A stretch of DNA of 64,000 nucleotides, taken from the NCBI GenBank assembly GCA_033762375.1, contig JANRLQ010000054.1:11200-75199 (forward strand). Direction: 5' to 3'. The translations under genes and the position numbers were made by a program. The notes below the pieces were generated by a model. It did not search any database. It saw only the letters and a program-made list of their open reading frames with translations, and was not told where the DNA came from. Every line of letters begins with the position of its first letter. The first letter of the stretch is position 1. This DNA is from RDXT01 sp033762375 (GTDB lineage: Bacteria > Bacteroidota > Bacteroidia > J057). Below, piece after piece: positions 18,331 through 27,946 of this stretch.

Positions 18331-19296
18331 TCAGCGCCCATATTCGTCATAGTACATCTCGGCATAGTCCTCGTACCGTTTGAGCAAGGCCTCGTTTTTG
18401 AGCTCAATAGCCGTCAGTTGGCCCCGGAGGTCCGCGCCGGTGACCGGAGTGTACTCCATAAATCCCTCAAAAAAATTGCGGATATCCCGGTTTTTGAAAC
18501 TGTATCCATGCCGGGCATAGATAGCCGTGCGGGCAATACGCAGGGTCGCTTTAGGCTCATTTTCTACATCGGCCTCGCTCAGCAGCCGGGCTGAGGCGTT
18601 GAGGTCTTCAGCATCTCCAAAACGGGATGGCCAATTGAACTGATAATCAGGATTATAGGTAAAATTGGTCCGGTGCAGCGTAAAGGTTTTAGCAGATGTG
18701 GTGGTCTTATAGGGTGTCCAGGTGCCGGTCATCAGGGTGTCGTGCTGGCGAAAGGACACGGTGAATACCCCGTCATAAGGATCGTCTCCCGGCTCGCGTA
18801 GGGTCATGGTCCAGCCATCGCCGCTGGCTTCATACGTACCCGTAAGCGGGCGGTCATTGCCTGCACATACACTGCGACCGGTAGCCGTACCCCCCCCAAA
18901 GGTTTCAATGATCAGGCTGAGTTTATTGGTCGGGGCAATATAGTATCCCCCGTAGAGTGCGTCTTTTTCTACCCCTTTGCGGAGCTCTGCCGGAAGGTTC
19001 TGATAATCATCGGTGCCAATAAAACCAAACTCATAAAACTCGTAGTCATCTATGGTCGCTGCGGTCCTCATGTGCTGCACCAGCCTGCGCTGGAGATCGG
19101 TAGAGTCAAACCGTCCCGCCCAGAGTCCGGCGACATCTTTTTCGGAGCCTACTGATACGGTTTCTGTAAGCCGCGCCGCCCCAAATGCAGGGCCGGACGC
19201 AGGGGTACCAGCATTGTCTGTCTGTACCTGGCTGGCTGGCTGACAAGCATACAGTGACAGCAGCACACTGCTCAGGAAAATCATCCGCTGTTTCAT
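18331..19296 (-). CDS. YARHG-domain lipoprotein
   Basis: Encodes 321 residues starting at the ATG at 19296, which gives a lipoprotein signal (IFLSSVLLSLYAC). The middle is beta-rich with no family I can name (FGGGTATGRSVC, MTGTWTPYKTTTSAKTFTL). The C-terminal 80 residues contain a YARHG domain (AIYARHGYSFKNRDIRNFFE), a small extracellular domain of unknown function in bacterial lipoproteins. The longer frame to 19437 overlaps the divergent gene and its promoter and is rejected. Function unknown; location probably the outer membrane facing the periplasm. Confidence 0.85.
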   Translation of the reverse strand: MKQRMIFLSSVLLSLYACQPASQVQTDNAGTPASGPAFGAARLTETVSVGSEKDVAGLWAGRFDSTDLQRRLVQHMRTAATIDDYEFYEFGFIGTDDYQNLPAELRKGVEKDALYGGYYIAPTNKLSLIIETFGGGTATGRSVCAGNDRPLTGTYEASGDGWTMTLREPGDDPYDGVFTVSFRQHDTLMTGTWTPYKTTTSAKTFTLHRTNFTYNPDYQFNWPSRFGDAEDLNASARLLSEADVENEPKATLRIARTAIYARHGYSFKNRDIRNFFEGFMEYTPVTGADLRGQLTAIELKNEALLKRYEDYAEMYYDEYGR

Positions 19297-19318
19297 CGCG
19301 AGTTGTATTTGTATGCGG

Positions 19319-19350
19319 CAAAAATATAGTATTTTCCTGCACAAAACGAA
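19319..19350 (-). promoter_or_regulatory. Probable promoter of the YARHG lipoprotein gene
   Basis: The minus strand carries TATTTTTG (exact TAnnTTTG) 20 nt downstream of TTCG, with the ATG 23 nt further on. The -33 element is imperfect. Confidence 0.5.
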
Positions 19351-19354
19351 TCGT

Positions 19355-20026
19355 ATGCCCCTGAAACAACGCCGGATTGTCTCCGTTTTTTGGCTGCTGA
19401 TACTTGCCTTTTTCAGTTGGCTCCTGCTGCGCATCACGCTGACGTATATTCCCTACCAGACGGATGTAGGCTTCCTGCGGATCAAACAGCAGTACATCCA
19501 TATCAGCCATTGGCGGGTAGCGTTTTTTATCCATGTATACGCGAGCATGTTTGTCCTGCTTGCCGGGTTTACGCAGTTTTCAGACCCGATACGACGACGC
19601 TGGCCCCGGGTACACCGGTTGATGGGATATGTATATTTGCTTGATATTCTGATGATTACAGGGCCGGCGAGTTTTGTCATGTCCTGGTATGCCAATGGAG
19701 GCATAAGCTCGCGGATCGCATTTGGCAGCCTGGCGATACTCTGGATGTTCAGTACGGCAATGGCCTGGCGCGCAGCGCTCCGCCGTCAATGGGGGCTGCA
19801 CCGGGACTGGATGATCCGGAGTTTTGCCCTCACGTTGTCGGCCCTGACCCTCCGGGCCTGGAAACTGGGTATCGTATGGGTACTGGCACCCCCACCGATG
19901 GACGTGTACCGGGTGGTGGCCTGGCTGGGCTGGATTCCCAATCTGCTGCTGGCTGAGTACCTGATCCGGCAATACCAGCGCCCGGCGCAGACTGCGGGGC
20001 ACCCCGTCTTAGGCCAATCAGCGTAA
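19355..20026 (+). CDS. DUF2306-type multi-spanning membrane protein
   Basis: Encodes about 223 residues with six or so hydrophobic segments (for example IVSVFWLLILAFFSWLLL and VFFIHVYASMF-like FFIHVYASMFVLLAGFTQF). HRLMGYVYLLDILMITGPAS and GLHRDWMIRSFALTLSALTLR match the DUF2306 pattern of paired His/Arg motifs in helices. Function is not established for the family; the conserved histidines have prompted suggestions of cofactor binding, which the sequence cannot prove. The ATG at 19355 is preferred over 19313 because it avoids an extension overlapping the divergent promoter; either is possible. Confidence 0.8.
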   Translation: MPLKQRRIVSVFWLLILAFFSWLLLRITLTYIPYQTDVGFLRIKQQYIHISHWRVAFFIHVYASMFVLLAGFTQFSDPIRRRWPRVHRLMGYVYLLDILMITGPASFVMSWYANGGISSRIAFGSLAILWMFSTAMAWRAALRRQWGLHRDWMIRSFALTLSALTLRAWKLGIVWVLAPPPMDVYRVVAWLGWIPNLLLAEYLIRQYQRPAQTAGHPVLGQSA

Positions 20027-20028
20027 GA

Positions 20029-20700
20029 TTAGCCCTGGTTGCCTTTGGTTTTACGGCGGGCCGTAATGGCAGGCGGATAAGTTGGCTTCTGACCTTCCGG
20101 CAATACAAATTCGGCGGGATCCACCGGCTTTCCATTAATATGCACCTCATAGTGCAGGTGGAAGTCCGTGCTGCGGCCCGTGTTGCCGACGTATCCGATG
20201 ATATCACCCCGTTTGACTTTTTTGCCCCGCCATACCCGTGCCTGGGACAAGTGGGCATAGAGGGTCGTGAAGGTATCGGGCATGACCGGGCTGACCGGAT
20301 GCTCCAGGACTACGCTGATACCATAACTGCTGCTGTCGAGTACCCCCGTGGTATATCTGACGATTCCATCTGCCGTAGCCCGAACAGGTGCGCCCTCTGG
20401 AGCCCCAAAATCCAGCCCTTGGTGCATCATGGACGCATTGAGGACCGGGTGAACCCGCACCCCAAAAGGACTGGTCAGGGGGTACACAGAGTCCACTGGG
20501 TGCCCTTCAGGGATACCCGCATACATATCTGGAGACAGGGTATGGAGTGAGGTTTGGAGGCGGCGAAGCGGAGACTCAGGACGTGCAGCAGAAATCTGCG
20601 TACTGTTGGTGGTGTTTCGCTCAAGACCGGGCAGCGGAAGAAATGTAACTGCCCCCCAAACCAAAATAGCTACTATAAAACCGGGCCGTAATCGGTCCAT
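20029..20700 (-). CDS. M23-family (LytM-type) peptidoglycan endopeptidase
   Basis: Encodes 223 residues: an N-terminal hydrophobic anchor (FIVAILVWGAVTFLPLPGL), a linker, and an M23 peptidase domain (about 75-205). The zinc ligands and catalytic residues are complete: His93 and Asp97 (HQGLD), His150 (LYAHLS) and His181/His183 (HLHYEV). These enzymes cleave peptide cross-links in peptidoglycan, usually in the periplasm. The stop is 2 nt from the end of the convergent DUF2306 gene. Confidence 0.92.
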   Translation of the reverse strand: MDRLRPGFIVAILVWGAVTFLPLPGLERNTTNSTQISAARPESPLRRLQTSLHTLSPDMYAGIPEGHPVDSVYPLTSPFGVRVHPVLNASMMHQGLDFGAPEGAPVRATADGIVRYTTGVLDSSSYGISVVLEHPVSPVMPDTFTTLYAHLSQARVWRGKKVKRGDIIGYVGNTGRSTDFHLHYEVHINGKPVDPAEFVLPEGQKPTYPPAITARRKTKGNQG

Positions 20701-20775
20701 TTATAACAAATTAGGTGAAACATGTACCGGTCAGGTCAAAAAATCCGCCGGTATGTGTGTGCTTACATAACGGCC

Positions 20776-20805
20776 CAAAGGTACGGATATTTTTGAGATA
20801 ACCAG
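20776..20805 (-). promoter_or_regulatory. Probable promoter of the M23 peptidase gene
   Basis: The minus strand has TACCTTTG, an exact -7 box, about 75 nt before the ATG. The -33 region (CTGG about 18 nt upstream) is only a weak match. Confidence 0.5.
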
Positions 20806-20961
20806 TGATTTTGTCCCAAAGTACCTGATTGTCAGCAGAAGGTTGGTTTTAACAGTGGCCAAAGGATGGATTTTTCTGCACCAATGGGCTGCTGAGTGCA
20901 GATTTTTCCTGATATTCCCACCCAGGAAATTTCTTCTTGCTCCCCCCATATATTATTCAAC

Positions 20962-23343
20962 ATGAGGTCTGTCATTCCCTATCTATTTGCCTGCGTCGGA
21001 CTCAATCTGTGGCTTTCTGCAGCCGCTCAGCCCACCATAAACCCAGCACTGCTGACGATGGGGTGGGAGGCCCGCTGGATTCACCCGCCGGGTGTACCCC
21101 TGACGACCTACGGTGTTTTTCACTTCCGCAAGACCTTCAGCCTCGAAGCGATACCGGCTGCTTTTGTCGTCAACGTCTCCGGGGACAATCGTTACCGCCT
21201 GTTTGTCAACGGACAAGCAGTACTCGAAGGGCCCGCCCGCAGCGACCCCGGCCACTGGTACTTTGATACCCATGACCTGAAACCCTACCTCCGCACGGGC
21301 GCCAACGTTCTGGCAGCTCAAGTCTGGAATGCCGGTGAGGGCAAACCGTATGCCCAGATGAGTTATCAGACCGGGTTTATCCTGCAAGGGGAGGGGGCCG
21401 CTGCTGTCGCCAATACAGGTACTGGCTGGAAATCGCTTCATAATCAAGCCTATAAACCATTGCCACCCAATCGGGAAAGGATACAGACCTATCTGGTCAC
21501 CGGGGATGGAGATGAAGTCAGCGCAGCCCGGTATCCCTGGGGCTGGGAGCAACCCGGGTATGACGATAGCGGCTGGGCTGCGGCATCTGCCTATTGGTTT
21601 GCCGCCAAACCCCGTGGCGTGGGGACGGATGGCAACTGGTGCCTGGCCCCCCGGCCTATCCCACAGATGGAGCAGCGCCCGGAGCGATTGCAGGCTGTGC
21701 GCCGGGCGGAGGGGGTGAGCGTCTCTCCTGATTTTGTGCTGGGCAAGGCTCCGCTGACGGTCCCGGCCCGCAGCCGGGTGAAAATCCTCCTGGACAGGGG
21801 ACACCTCACCAATGCCTATCCGGAACTCGTGGTCTCCGGCGGGCTGGATGCCCGGCTGACCCTGACCTATGCCGAAGCCCTTATTGACGAAAACCGTATC
21901 AAAGGCAACCGGAATGAAATCGAAGGCAAACAAATCATCGGTGTTCAGGACCGGTTTATTGCCGATGGGGGGAATGACCGGCATTTCAGGCCGCTCTGGT
22001 GGCGGAGCTATCGCTACCTGGAGCTGGAGGTCGAGACCGCCGGTGAGCCGGTGACCGTCCAGGACCTGTACGGTACTTTCACAGCTTATCCTTTTGTGGA
22101 GCAAGCCTTGTTTGATTGTGATGATCCCCGGCTCAAGGCAGTCTGGGAGGTCGGCTGGCGTACGGCCCGCCTCTGCGCCGCCGAAAACTATATGGACTGT
22201 CCATACTACGAGCAACTCCAGTACGTGGGTGATACCCGGATACAAGCCCTGATCTCCCTCTACGTCTCCGGAGATGACCGCCTCATGCGTAAGGCGATTG
22301 AGGATTTTGCCCACTCCATGATCCCGGAGGGACTGACCCAGAGCCGGTATCCTTGTGCTGATCCCCAGGTGATCCCTACGTACTCGTTATTTTGGGTCTC
22401 CATGATCCACGACTACTGGATGCATCGCCGGGATGATGCCTTCATCAGGCAACATCAGGAAGGCATCAGGGATATTTTGGCCTGGTTTGAGGCACGACGC
22501 CGGGCAGACGGGCTGATGGGCAAGGCCGAGTGGTGGAATTTTGTGGATTGGTCCTGGCCCTGGGAGGAAGTCACCCGGGTAGGCGGGGTACCTCCCGGGG
22601 TGTTTGAAGGTGGATCTTCGATTTTGTCGCTGCAATATGCCTATACCCTGCGCCAGGCTGCGGACTTATTTGCGTACTGGGGGGATCAGGCGGCTGCCCA
22701 GCAATACCGCAAGACAGCCGAAACCATTTGTGCGGCTGTATATAACCGCTGCTGGGATCCTGCCCGCCAGCTCCTGGCCGATACGCCTGACTTACAGTCA
22801 TACAGCCAGCATGCGCATATTCTGGGCATCCTCACCGATGCGGTTCCTGCCAAGGACCAACCCGCACTGCTCCGGCGTATCATGGCAGATACCAGCCTGA
22901 CCCAGGCTACGTTTTATTTTCAGTTTTACCTCTTCGAAGCCATGAAAAAAACCGGCCAAGGTGATCTCTTTTTACCCGCACTGGAGCCCTGGCATGAGAT
23001 GATCGGGATGGGCCTGACCACTTTTGCCGAAAAACCCGAGCCCACCCGCTCCGACTGTCACGCATGGAGTGCAGCACCTGTGTATGAGTTGCTGTCCACC
23101 GTACTGGGGGTCAGCCCGGCTGCACCGGGATTTACGAAGGTACAGATCACGCCCTACCCTGGCACCTTGTCCCGGATGGCGGGCACCGTCGCGCATCCTG
23201 ATGGCATGATCGCCGTCCAGCTCCGCCAGACAGATGGCCGCCTTACCGGCAATGTCATCCTGCCCGGCACCCTTACCGGCAAACTCACCTGGAAAGGCAA
23301 GTCAGTGACACTGGTTGCCGGTCAGCAGGAAATAAATCTTTGA
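20962..23343 (+). CDS. Alpha-L-rhamnosidase (GH78-type)
   Basis: Encodes 793 residues with a signal peptide (LFACVGLNLWLSAAAQ). An N-terminal jelly-roll region (RKTFSLEAIPAAFVVNVSGDNRYRLFVNGQ) is followed by an (alpha/alpha)6 catalytic domain with the variant motif DCPYYEQLQYVGDTRIQAL, WWNFVDWSW, and DCHAWSAAPVYELLSTVLGV, and a short C-terminal beta domain. The acidic residues of DCPYYEQLQYVGD occupy the GH78 catalytic position. It would release terminal L-rhamnose from plant or algal glycans in the periplasm or outside. The ATG at 20962 is chosen over 20896 because it opens the signal peptide. Confidence 0.9.
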   Translation: MRSVIPYLFACVGLNLWLSAAAQPTINPALLTMGWEARWIHPPGVPLTTYGVFHFRKTFSLEAIPAAFVVNVSGDNRYRLFVNGQAVLEGPARSDPGHWYFDTHDLKPYLRTGANVLAAQVWNAGEGKPYAQMSYQTGFILQGEGAAAVANTGTGWKSLHNQAYKPLPPNRERIQTYLVTGDGDEVSAARYPWGWEQPGYDDSGWAAASAYWFAAKPRGVGTDGNWCLAPRPIPQMEQRPERLQAVRRAEGVSVSPDFVLGKAPLTVPARSRVKILLDRGHLTNAYPELVVSGGLDARLTLTYAEALIDENRIKGNRNEIEGKQIIGVQDRFIADGGNDRHFRPLWWRSYRYLELEVETAGEPVTVQDLYGTFTAYPFVEQALFDCDDPRLKAVWEVGWRTARLCAAENYMDCPYYEQLQYVGDTRIQALISLYVSGDDRLMRKAIEDFAHSMIPEGLTQSRYPCADPQVIPTYSLFWVSMIHDYWMHRRDDAFIRQHQEGIRDILAWFEARRRADGLMGKAEWWNFVDWSWPWEEVTRVGGVPPGVFEGGSSILSLQYAYTLRQAADLFAYWGDQAAAQQYRKTAETICAAVYNRCWDPARQLLADTPDLQSYSQHAHILGILTDAVPAKDQPALLRRIMADTSLTQATFYFQFYLFEAMKKTGQGDLFLPALEPWHEMIGMGLTTFAEKPEPTRSDCHAWSAAPVYELLSTVLGVSPAAPGFTKVQITPYPGTLSRMAGTVAHPDGMIAVQLRQTDGRLTGNVILPGTLTGKLTWKGKSVTLVAGQQEINL

Positions 23344-23379
23344 CAATCAATGGCTTAATATAAAAACGCACTGGCTGTC

Positions 23380-24252
23380 TCAGAGCACCCCCTCATAGGC
23401 TTTTTTGTACTCGCGGGGGCTTTTGCCGGTCACGGCCTTAAACTGCCGGTTAAAGTTGGAGAGGGTGCGAAACCCACACTCGTAGCTGATCTGGATCACG
23501 CTGAGCTGGTCTTCGAGCAGGAGGCGGCACGCGTGCCCTACCCGTACTTCTGTCACGAAGGTGGAGAAGTTTTTATTGGCCCTGGCCTTAAAGTACCGGC
23601 TGAATGCCGACGAACTCATGCTGGCGATCTCAGCAGCCTTGTCGAGGCTGATATGGGTGCGGAAGTTATCGAGTACATAATGGTGAACATCATTCATCCG
23701 GCGGGTGTCTTTCTCCTCGTTGAGATTATTATAATCCTCTCCCGTGATCGGACGCAGGTCAGTCGCCTGTGACATAAGGTCAAGCATCTGGAGGAGCAGG
23801 ATCACCCCCGCAAATCCCTCACAGTGGGGGAGGGATCTCAGCATGGGGATCAGGGTGGCTGTGGTTTGGGGGCCTGCTTCCAGCCCCCGGCACGAGCGGG
23901 AGAGCAGGGTATGCAGCCGGATCATTTCTTTTTTTTCGAAAAAATGACTCCCCAGCATGTCAGCATGAAAATAAACCACGATCCCGTGTGTGAGGAGGCC
24001 ACTATCCTGGGAGTAATACACGTCGTCACTCCGCCAAAGGTGGGGCAGGTCTGGACCCGTCAGGACCAGGTCACCCGGCCCAAAAGACTGAATATTGTCC
24101 CCCACAAACCGGGTTCCGGTGCCCTCCAGTACCACAAATAACTGATACTCAGGATGAAAATGCCAGTTGGGGTCAAAGTAAGGGTCATGTAACTCCCGTA
24201 CTACAAAGGTCTGGTCATGTGGGATGGCGGACTTGCGGAGCGGCGTTTTCAT
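23380..24252 (-). CDS. AraC-family transcriptional regulator with cupin sensor domain
   Basis: Encodes 290 residues. The N-terminal cupin (WHFHPEYQLFVVLEGTGTRF, FGPGDLVLTGPDLPHLW) would bind a sugar; the C-terminal double helix-turn-helix (AAEIASMSSSAFSRYFKARA and QISYECGFRTLSNFNRQFKA) binds DNA. It lies between the rhamnosidase and the large ThuA-type gene and is transcribed away from the latter, so it is the likely local regulator of the carbohydrate genes. No operator could be identified. Confidence 0.93.
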   Translation of the reverse strand: MKTPLRKSAIPHDQTFVVRELHDPYFDPNWHFHPEYQLFVVLEGTGTRFVGDNIQSFGPGDLVLTGPDLPHLWRSDDVYYSQDSGLLTHGIVVYFHADMLGSHFFEKKEMIRLHTLLSRSCRGLEAGPQTTATLIPMLRSLPHCEGFAGVILLLQMLDLMSQATDLRPITGEDYNNLNEEKDTRRMNDVHHYVLDNFRTHISLDKAAEIASMSSSAFSRYFKARANKNFSTFVTEVRVGHACRLLLEDQLSVIQISYECGFRTLSNFNRQFKAVTGKSPREYKKAYEGVL

Positions 24253-24448
24253 ATTCCGGCTACAATAAGAGAAAATCCGAAGTATGGGAGAAAAATGGTA
24301 TTTTTTTATTTAAAAAAGCAATGTTTTGGAGAATTTAAAAGCAAAAAAGAGGATGTTTTGGATAAAATTGTACAAGACGGTCCTCAGATATTTTCGCATC
24401 TTAGCAATAGGATTACTGCCTGATACAAGATTTAATCTACCAAGGACT

Positions 24449-27400
24449 ATGAACCGTTTTTTGCCTCTCCTGCTGGTCGCCGTGCTGGTATGCGTATGGT
24501 ACGCATGTCAGCGCCCGCTGTACCAGCGCCTGAACCAACCCCGCAAAATCGAGGTACTCTTCCTCGGTCATGCCAGTGAGCACCACAATTCGCAGGCGTA
24601 CCTGCCCATTCTGGCTTCAGCCCTTACCCACAAAGGTATCAATTTCACCTATACTGACAACCCCGATGACCTAAATCCCGAGCTCCTCTCGCACTACGAT
24701 GCCGTCATGATATATGCCAATCACGACAGCATGACGGACGCGCAGGAAAAAGCTCTCCTGGACTATGTCCGGAGCGGCCGGGGTTTTTTGCCTATCCATT
24801 GTGCCTCACATTGTTTTCGCAACAAGTCCTCTTTCCTGCGCCTGGTCGGGGGACGGTTTGATCACCACGGCACGGGTACTTTCACTGCTACGCTGACCGA
24901 TACGCAGCACCCGGTCACAGCAGGCCTTGTGCCATTTGAGACCTGGGACGAAACCTATGTACACAGCGGCCTCAGCAATGACCGGACCGTGCTCATGGAG
25001 CGGGTGGACAGCGCCGGGCGTGAGCCCTGGACCTGGGTACGCCAGGAGGGCAAAGGACGGGTGTTTTATACCGCCTATGGCCACGACGAGCGCACCTGGA
25101 GCCACCCGGGTTTTCATGCCCTGATCGAAAAAGCCATTGTATGGTCGGTAGGAGATGACGTACGTGCCCTGTGGTCGCAGTTGCCCGCGATGCCCAAACT
25201 CACCTATCAGGACGCGGTGATCCCCAACTACGAAAAACGTGACCCGCCTCCCCGGCTTCAGTTGCCACTTTCTGCTGAAGAGTCTATGAAACTCATTCAG
25301 GTCCCCGAGGGTTTTGAGGTGAGCCTGTTTGCATCGGAGCCGGACATTATCAACCCCATCTCAATGGCATGGGATGAGCGGGGCCGTCTCTGGGTGATCG
25401 AGACTGTGGACTATCCCAATACAGTCCGGGATGAGGATGGCGTAGGGGATGACCGGATCAAGATCCTCGAAGATACCAATGGAGATGGCAAGGCCGATAA
25501 AGTCACGGTTTTTGCCGAAAACCTCAACATCCCCACCAGCCTGGTATTTGCCAATGGCGGGGTGATCGTGGCCCAGGCCCCTCACTTTCTGTTTCTCAAG
25601 GATACCAACGGAGATGACAAAGCCGATGAGCGCCGTATCCTGATCACGGGCTGGGGTAAGTCTGATACCCATGCGGGTCCTTCTAATCTCGCTTACGGGC
25701 TTGATAATCAGATATATGGCACAGTAGGATATGCTGGTTATGACGGTACGGTCGGCGGTAAAAAATTCACTTTTGGCCAAGGGTTTTATCGGTTTGCGTC
25801 CGATGCCTCATCTTTTGAGTTCCTGACCCGCACCAGCAATAATACCTGGGGACTGGGGATCACAGAGGACTTCCAGGTTTTTGGCTCTACCGCCAACAAT
25901 ACCCACAGCGTACACATGCCCATCCCCAAGCGGTATTTTGAGGCAGTAAAAGGACTCCCCGGCAATGGCAGCCACAAGATTGACGGCCACTATGCCTTCC
26001 ATCCCCTTACCCGGAATGTCCGCCAGGTGGACGTGTTTAATGGATTTACGGCCGCAGCGGGGCACAATTTTTATACGGCCCGCAGCTTCCCGTCCCAGTA
26101 CTGGAACCGTATTGCTTTTGTCTGCGAGCCTACGGGCCGGCTGGTTCACAATGCAGTCATTGAGCCTAACGGGAGCAGCTTTAAGGAAAAAGATGGCTGG
26201 AACTTCATGGCCAGCAGTGACGAGTGGTTTGCCCCGGTGGATGCCGAGGTAGGGCCTGATGGCGCCCTGTGGGTGCTGGACTGGTATGACTTCATCATTC
26301 AGCACAACCCGACACCGCCTGGATTTGAAAACGGCAAGGGCAACGCCCATATCAACCCCCTGCGCGACCGCGACCGCGGCCGTATCTACCGGGTGAGCTA
26401 TCGCGGTGCTGCTCCTGTTTCCGCTCCCCAGCTCCGGGCGGATGACCCTAAAGGGCTGGTGGCTGCCCTCGGACATGAAAATATGTTCTGGCGTCTCACC
26501 GCTCAACGCCTGCTGGTAGAGCGTGGTCAGGCAGATGTAGCGGCAGACCTCGTGAAACTGATCAAATCCTCCAAGCCAGATGCCCTCGGCCTGCAGCCTG
26601 CGGCGCTTCATGCCCTGTGGACCCTGCATGGGCTGGGTCTGACGGATGGCAAGCAGGCTGATGTCAGCCAGGCCCTCATGGCCGCCCTGAGCAGCCCTAC
26701 GCCTGCGATACGGCGGGCCGCTATTCAGATTGTTCCACGAGATGAGGCTGTATATCAGACGCTTACGCATGGGAAGTTGCTCCGTGACCCTGATCTGGCG
26801 GTCCGCCTGGAGGCTTTCCTGGCGCTGAGTGAGTACAAAACCAGCCAGGAAGCAGGGGAACATTTATATGCCCTGAGCAAAGATCCGGTGAATGTCAACG
26901 ATATGTGGGTGTCACAGGCGATCTACTGTGCTGCAAGCCGCCACCAGGCAGGATTTGTGAGTGCCTATCTCGCAGACGAAAGCGTGGAGCATGCGACGGT
27001 TTCGGTAACGGAAGCTCCTTTTGACTTTAAAACCAATACTGACTGGAGCCAGTGGAAAACCATGAAACTCCCCGAGCGCTGGGAAAATGCAGGCCTGGAT
27101 GAGTTTGACGGAATCGTCTGGTTCAAAAAAGAAATTGATATCCCAGCCAATCTGGCGGGACAGCGTGGCACCCTTTACCTGGCCAAAGTGGACGATACCG
27201 ATACGACCTATGTTAATGGCCGGATGGTAGGTCAGACCTATCGCAAATATGATGCACCCCGGGCGTATCCTGTTGCGGCAGGCACCCTGAAAGCGGGCTC
27301 AAGCATCCTCATGGCCAAGGTTGTGGACTATAGCGGCGGCGGCGGTATCTGGGGCACTCCCCAGGAGTTGTACCTCCAGGTGGGGGATACCCGCATAGAC

Positions 27401-27946
27401 CTGGCCGGAGACTGGTATTATCGTGTCGAAAAAGCATTTGCGACCGGGGCTAAAAATATGTTTGATGCACAACACAGCATCGCGGATCTGTTCTACCGTG
27501 AAAATGGTGCTAATGCCGGTGCCGACATGACCGGCGGAGACGCAGCCCCGGCAGTTACCCTCAAGCTTAAGGTGCAGGTCAACCAAATGAAGTATGACCT
27601 CAGCCAATTGTCGGTACCTGCGGGCCAGCGGGTGGCCATTGTCTTTGAAAACCCGGACTTCATGCAGCATAATCTCCTCATCCTCGCGGCTGGCAGCCTG
27701 GACAAGGTCGGAGCTGCGGCGGATGCCCTCGCCCAGGCGGCTGATGGGGCTGCCCAAAACTATGTGCCCGATATGCCTGAAGTGCTGGCGGCCAGTCCCC
27801 TTGTGGACCCCAATACCAGCTATACCCTGGTATTCACGGCACCGGAGCAGCCGGGGGATTATCCTTTTGTCTGTACTTTCCCGGGGCACTGGCGGATGAT
27901 GAACGGCATTCTCAAAGTTGTACCTCCTACTGCCTCGCTCCGATGA
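24449..27946 (+). CDS. ThuA / PVC-type dehydrogenase / cupredoxin fusion protein
   Basis: Encodes 1,165 residues, exported by an N-terminal hydrophobic segment (LLLVAVLVCVWYAC, perhaps an atypical lipobox). Domains in order: ThuA-like (about 35-250, VLFLGHASEHHNSQAYLPIL), a PVC-type membrane-bound dehydrogenase propeller (about 270-650, QVPEGFEVSLFASEPDIINP), HEAT-like helices (about 660-840), a galactose-binding-like beta domain (about 850-990, DTDTTYVNGRMVGQTYRKYD) and a blue-copper domain (about 1030-1160). The copper ligands are His1074, Cys1142, His1147 and Met1151, with azurin-like spacing CTFPGHWRMM. It looks like a secreted sugar dehydrogenase with its own electron carrier. The ATG at 24449 gives the export signal; the frame opens at 24326. 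Confidence 0.9.
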   Translation: MNRFLPLLLVAVLVCVWYACQRPLYQRLNQPRKIEVLFLGHASEHHNSQAYLPILASALTHKGINFTYTDNPDDLNPELLSHYDAVMIYANHDSMTDAQEKALLDYVRSGRGFLPIHCASHCFRNKSSFLRLVGGRFDHHGTGTFTATLTDTQHPVTAGLVPFETWDETYVHSGLSNDRTVLMERVDSAGREPWTWVRQEGKGRVFYTAYGHDERTWSHPGFHALIEKAIVWSVGDDVRALWSQLPAMPKLTYQDAVIPNYEKRDPPPRLQLPLSAEESMKLIQVPEGFEVSLFASEPDIINPISMAWDERGRLWVIETVDYPNTVRDEDGVGDDRIKILEDTNGDGKADKVTVFAENLNIPTSLVFANGGVIVAQAPHFLFLKDTNGDDKADERRILITGWGKSDTHAGPSNLAYGLDNQIYGTVGYAGYDGTVGGKKFTFGQGFYRFASDASSFEFLTRTSNNTWGLGITEDFQVFGSTANNTHSVHMPIPKRYFEAVKGLPGNGSHKIDGHYAFHPLTRNVRQVDVFNGFTAAAGHNFYTARSFPSQYWNRIAFVCEPTGRLVHNAVIEPNGSSFKEKDGWNFMASSDEWFAPVDAEVGPDGALWVLDWYDFIIQHNPTPPGFENGKGNAHINPLRDRDRGRIYRVSYRGAAPVSAPQLRADDPKGLVAALGHENMFWRLTAQRLLVERGQADVAADLVKLIKSSKPDALGLQPAALHALWTLHGLGLTDGKQADVSQALMAALSSPTPAIRRAAIQIVPRDEAVYQTLTHGKLLRDPDLAVRLEAFLALSEYKTSQEAGEHLYALSKDPVNVNDMWVSQAIYCAASRHQAGFVSAYLADESVEHATVSVTEAPFDFKTNTDWSQWKTMKLPERWENAGLDEFDGIVWFKKEIDIPANLAGQRGTLYLAKVDDTDTTYVNGRMVGQTYRKYDAPRAYPVAAGTLKAGSSILMAKVVDYSGGGGIWGTPQELYLQVGDTRIDLAGDWYYRVEKAFATGAKNMFDAQHSIADLFYRENGANAGADMTGGDAAPAVTLKLKVQVNQMKYDLSQLSVPAGQRVAIVFENPDFMQHNLLILAAGSLDKVGAAADALAQAADGAAQNYVPDMPEVLAASPLVDPNTSYTLVFTAPEQPGDYPFVCTFPGHWRMMNGILKVVPPTASLR

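Noticed and set aside
20983..22314. 443-codon minus-strand frame over the rhamnosidase
   Set aside because: Antisense shadow; the rhamnosidase is supported by signal peptide and catalytic motifs.
25808..26863. 351-codon minus-strand frame over the ThuA/dehydrogenase fusion
   Set aside because: Antisense shadow of a well-supported gene with no domain of its own.
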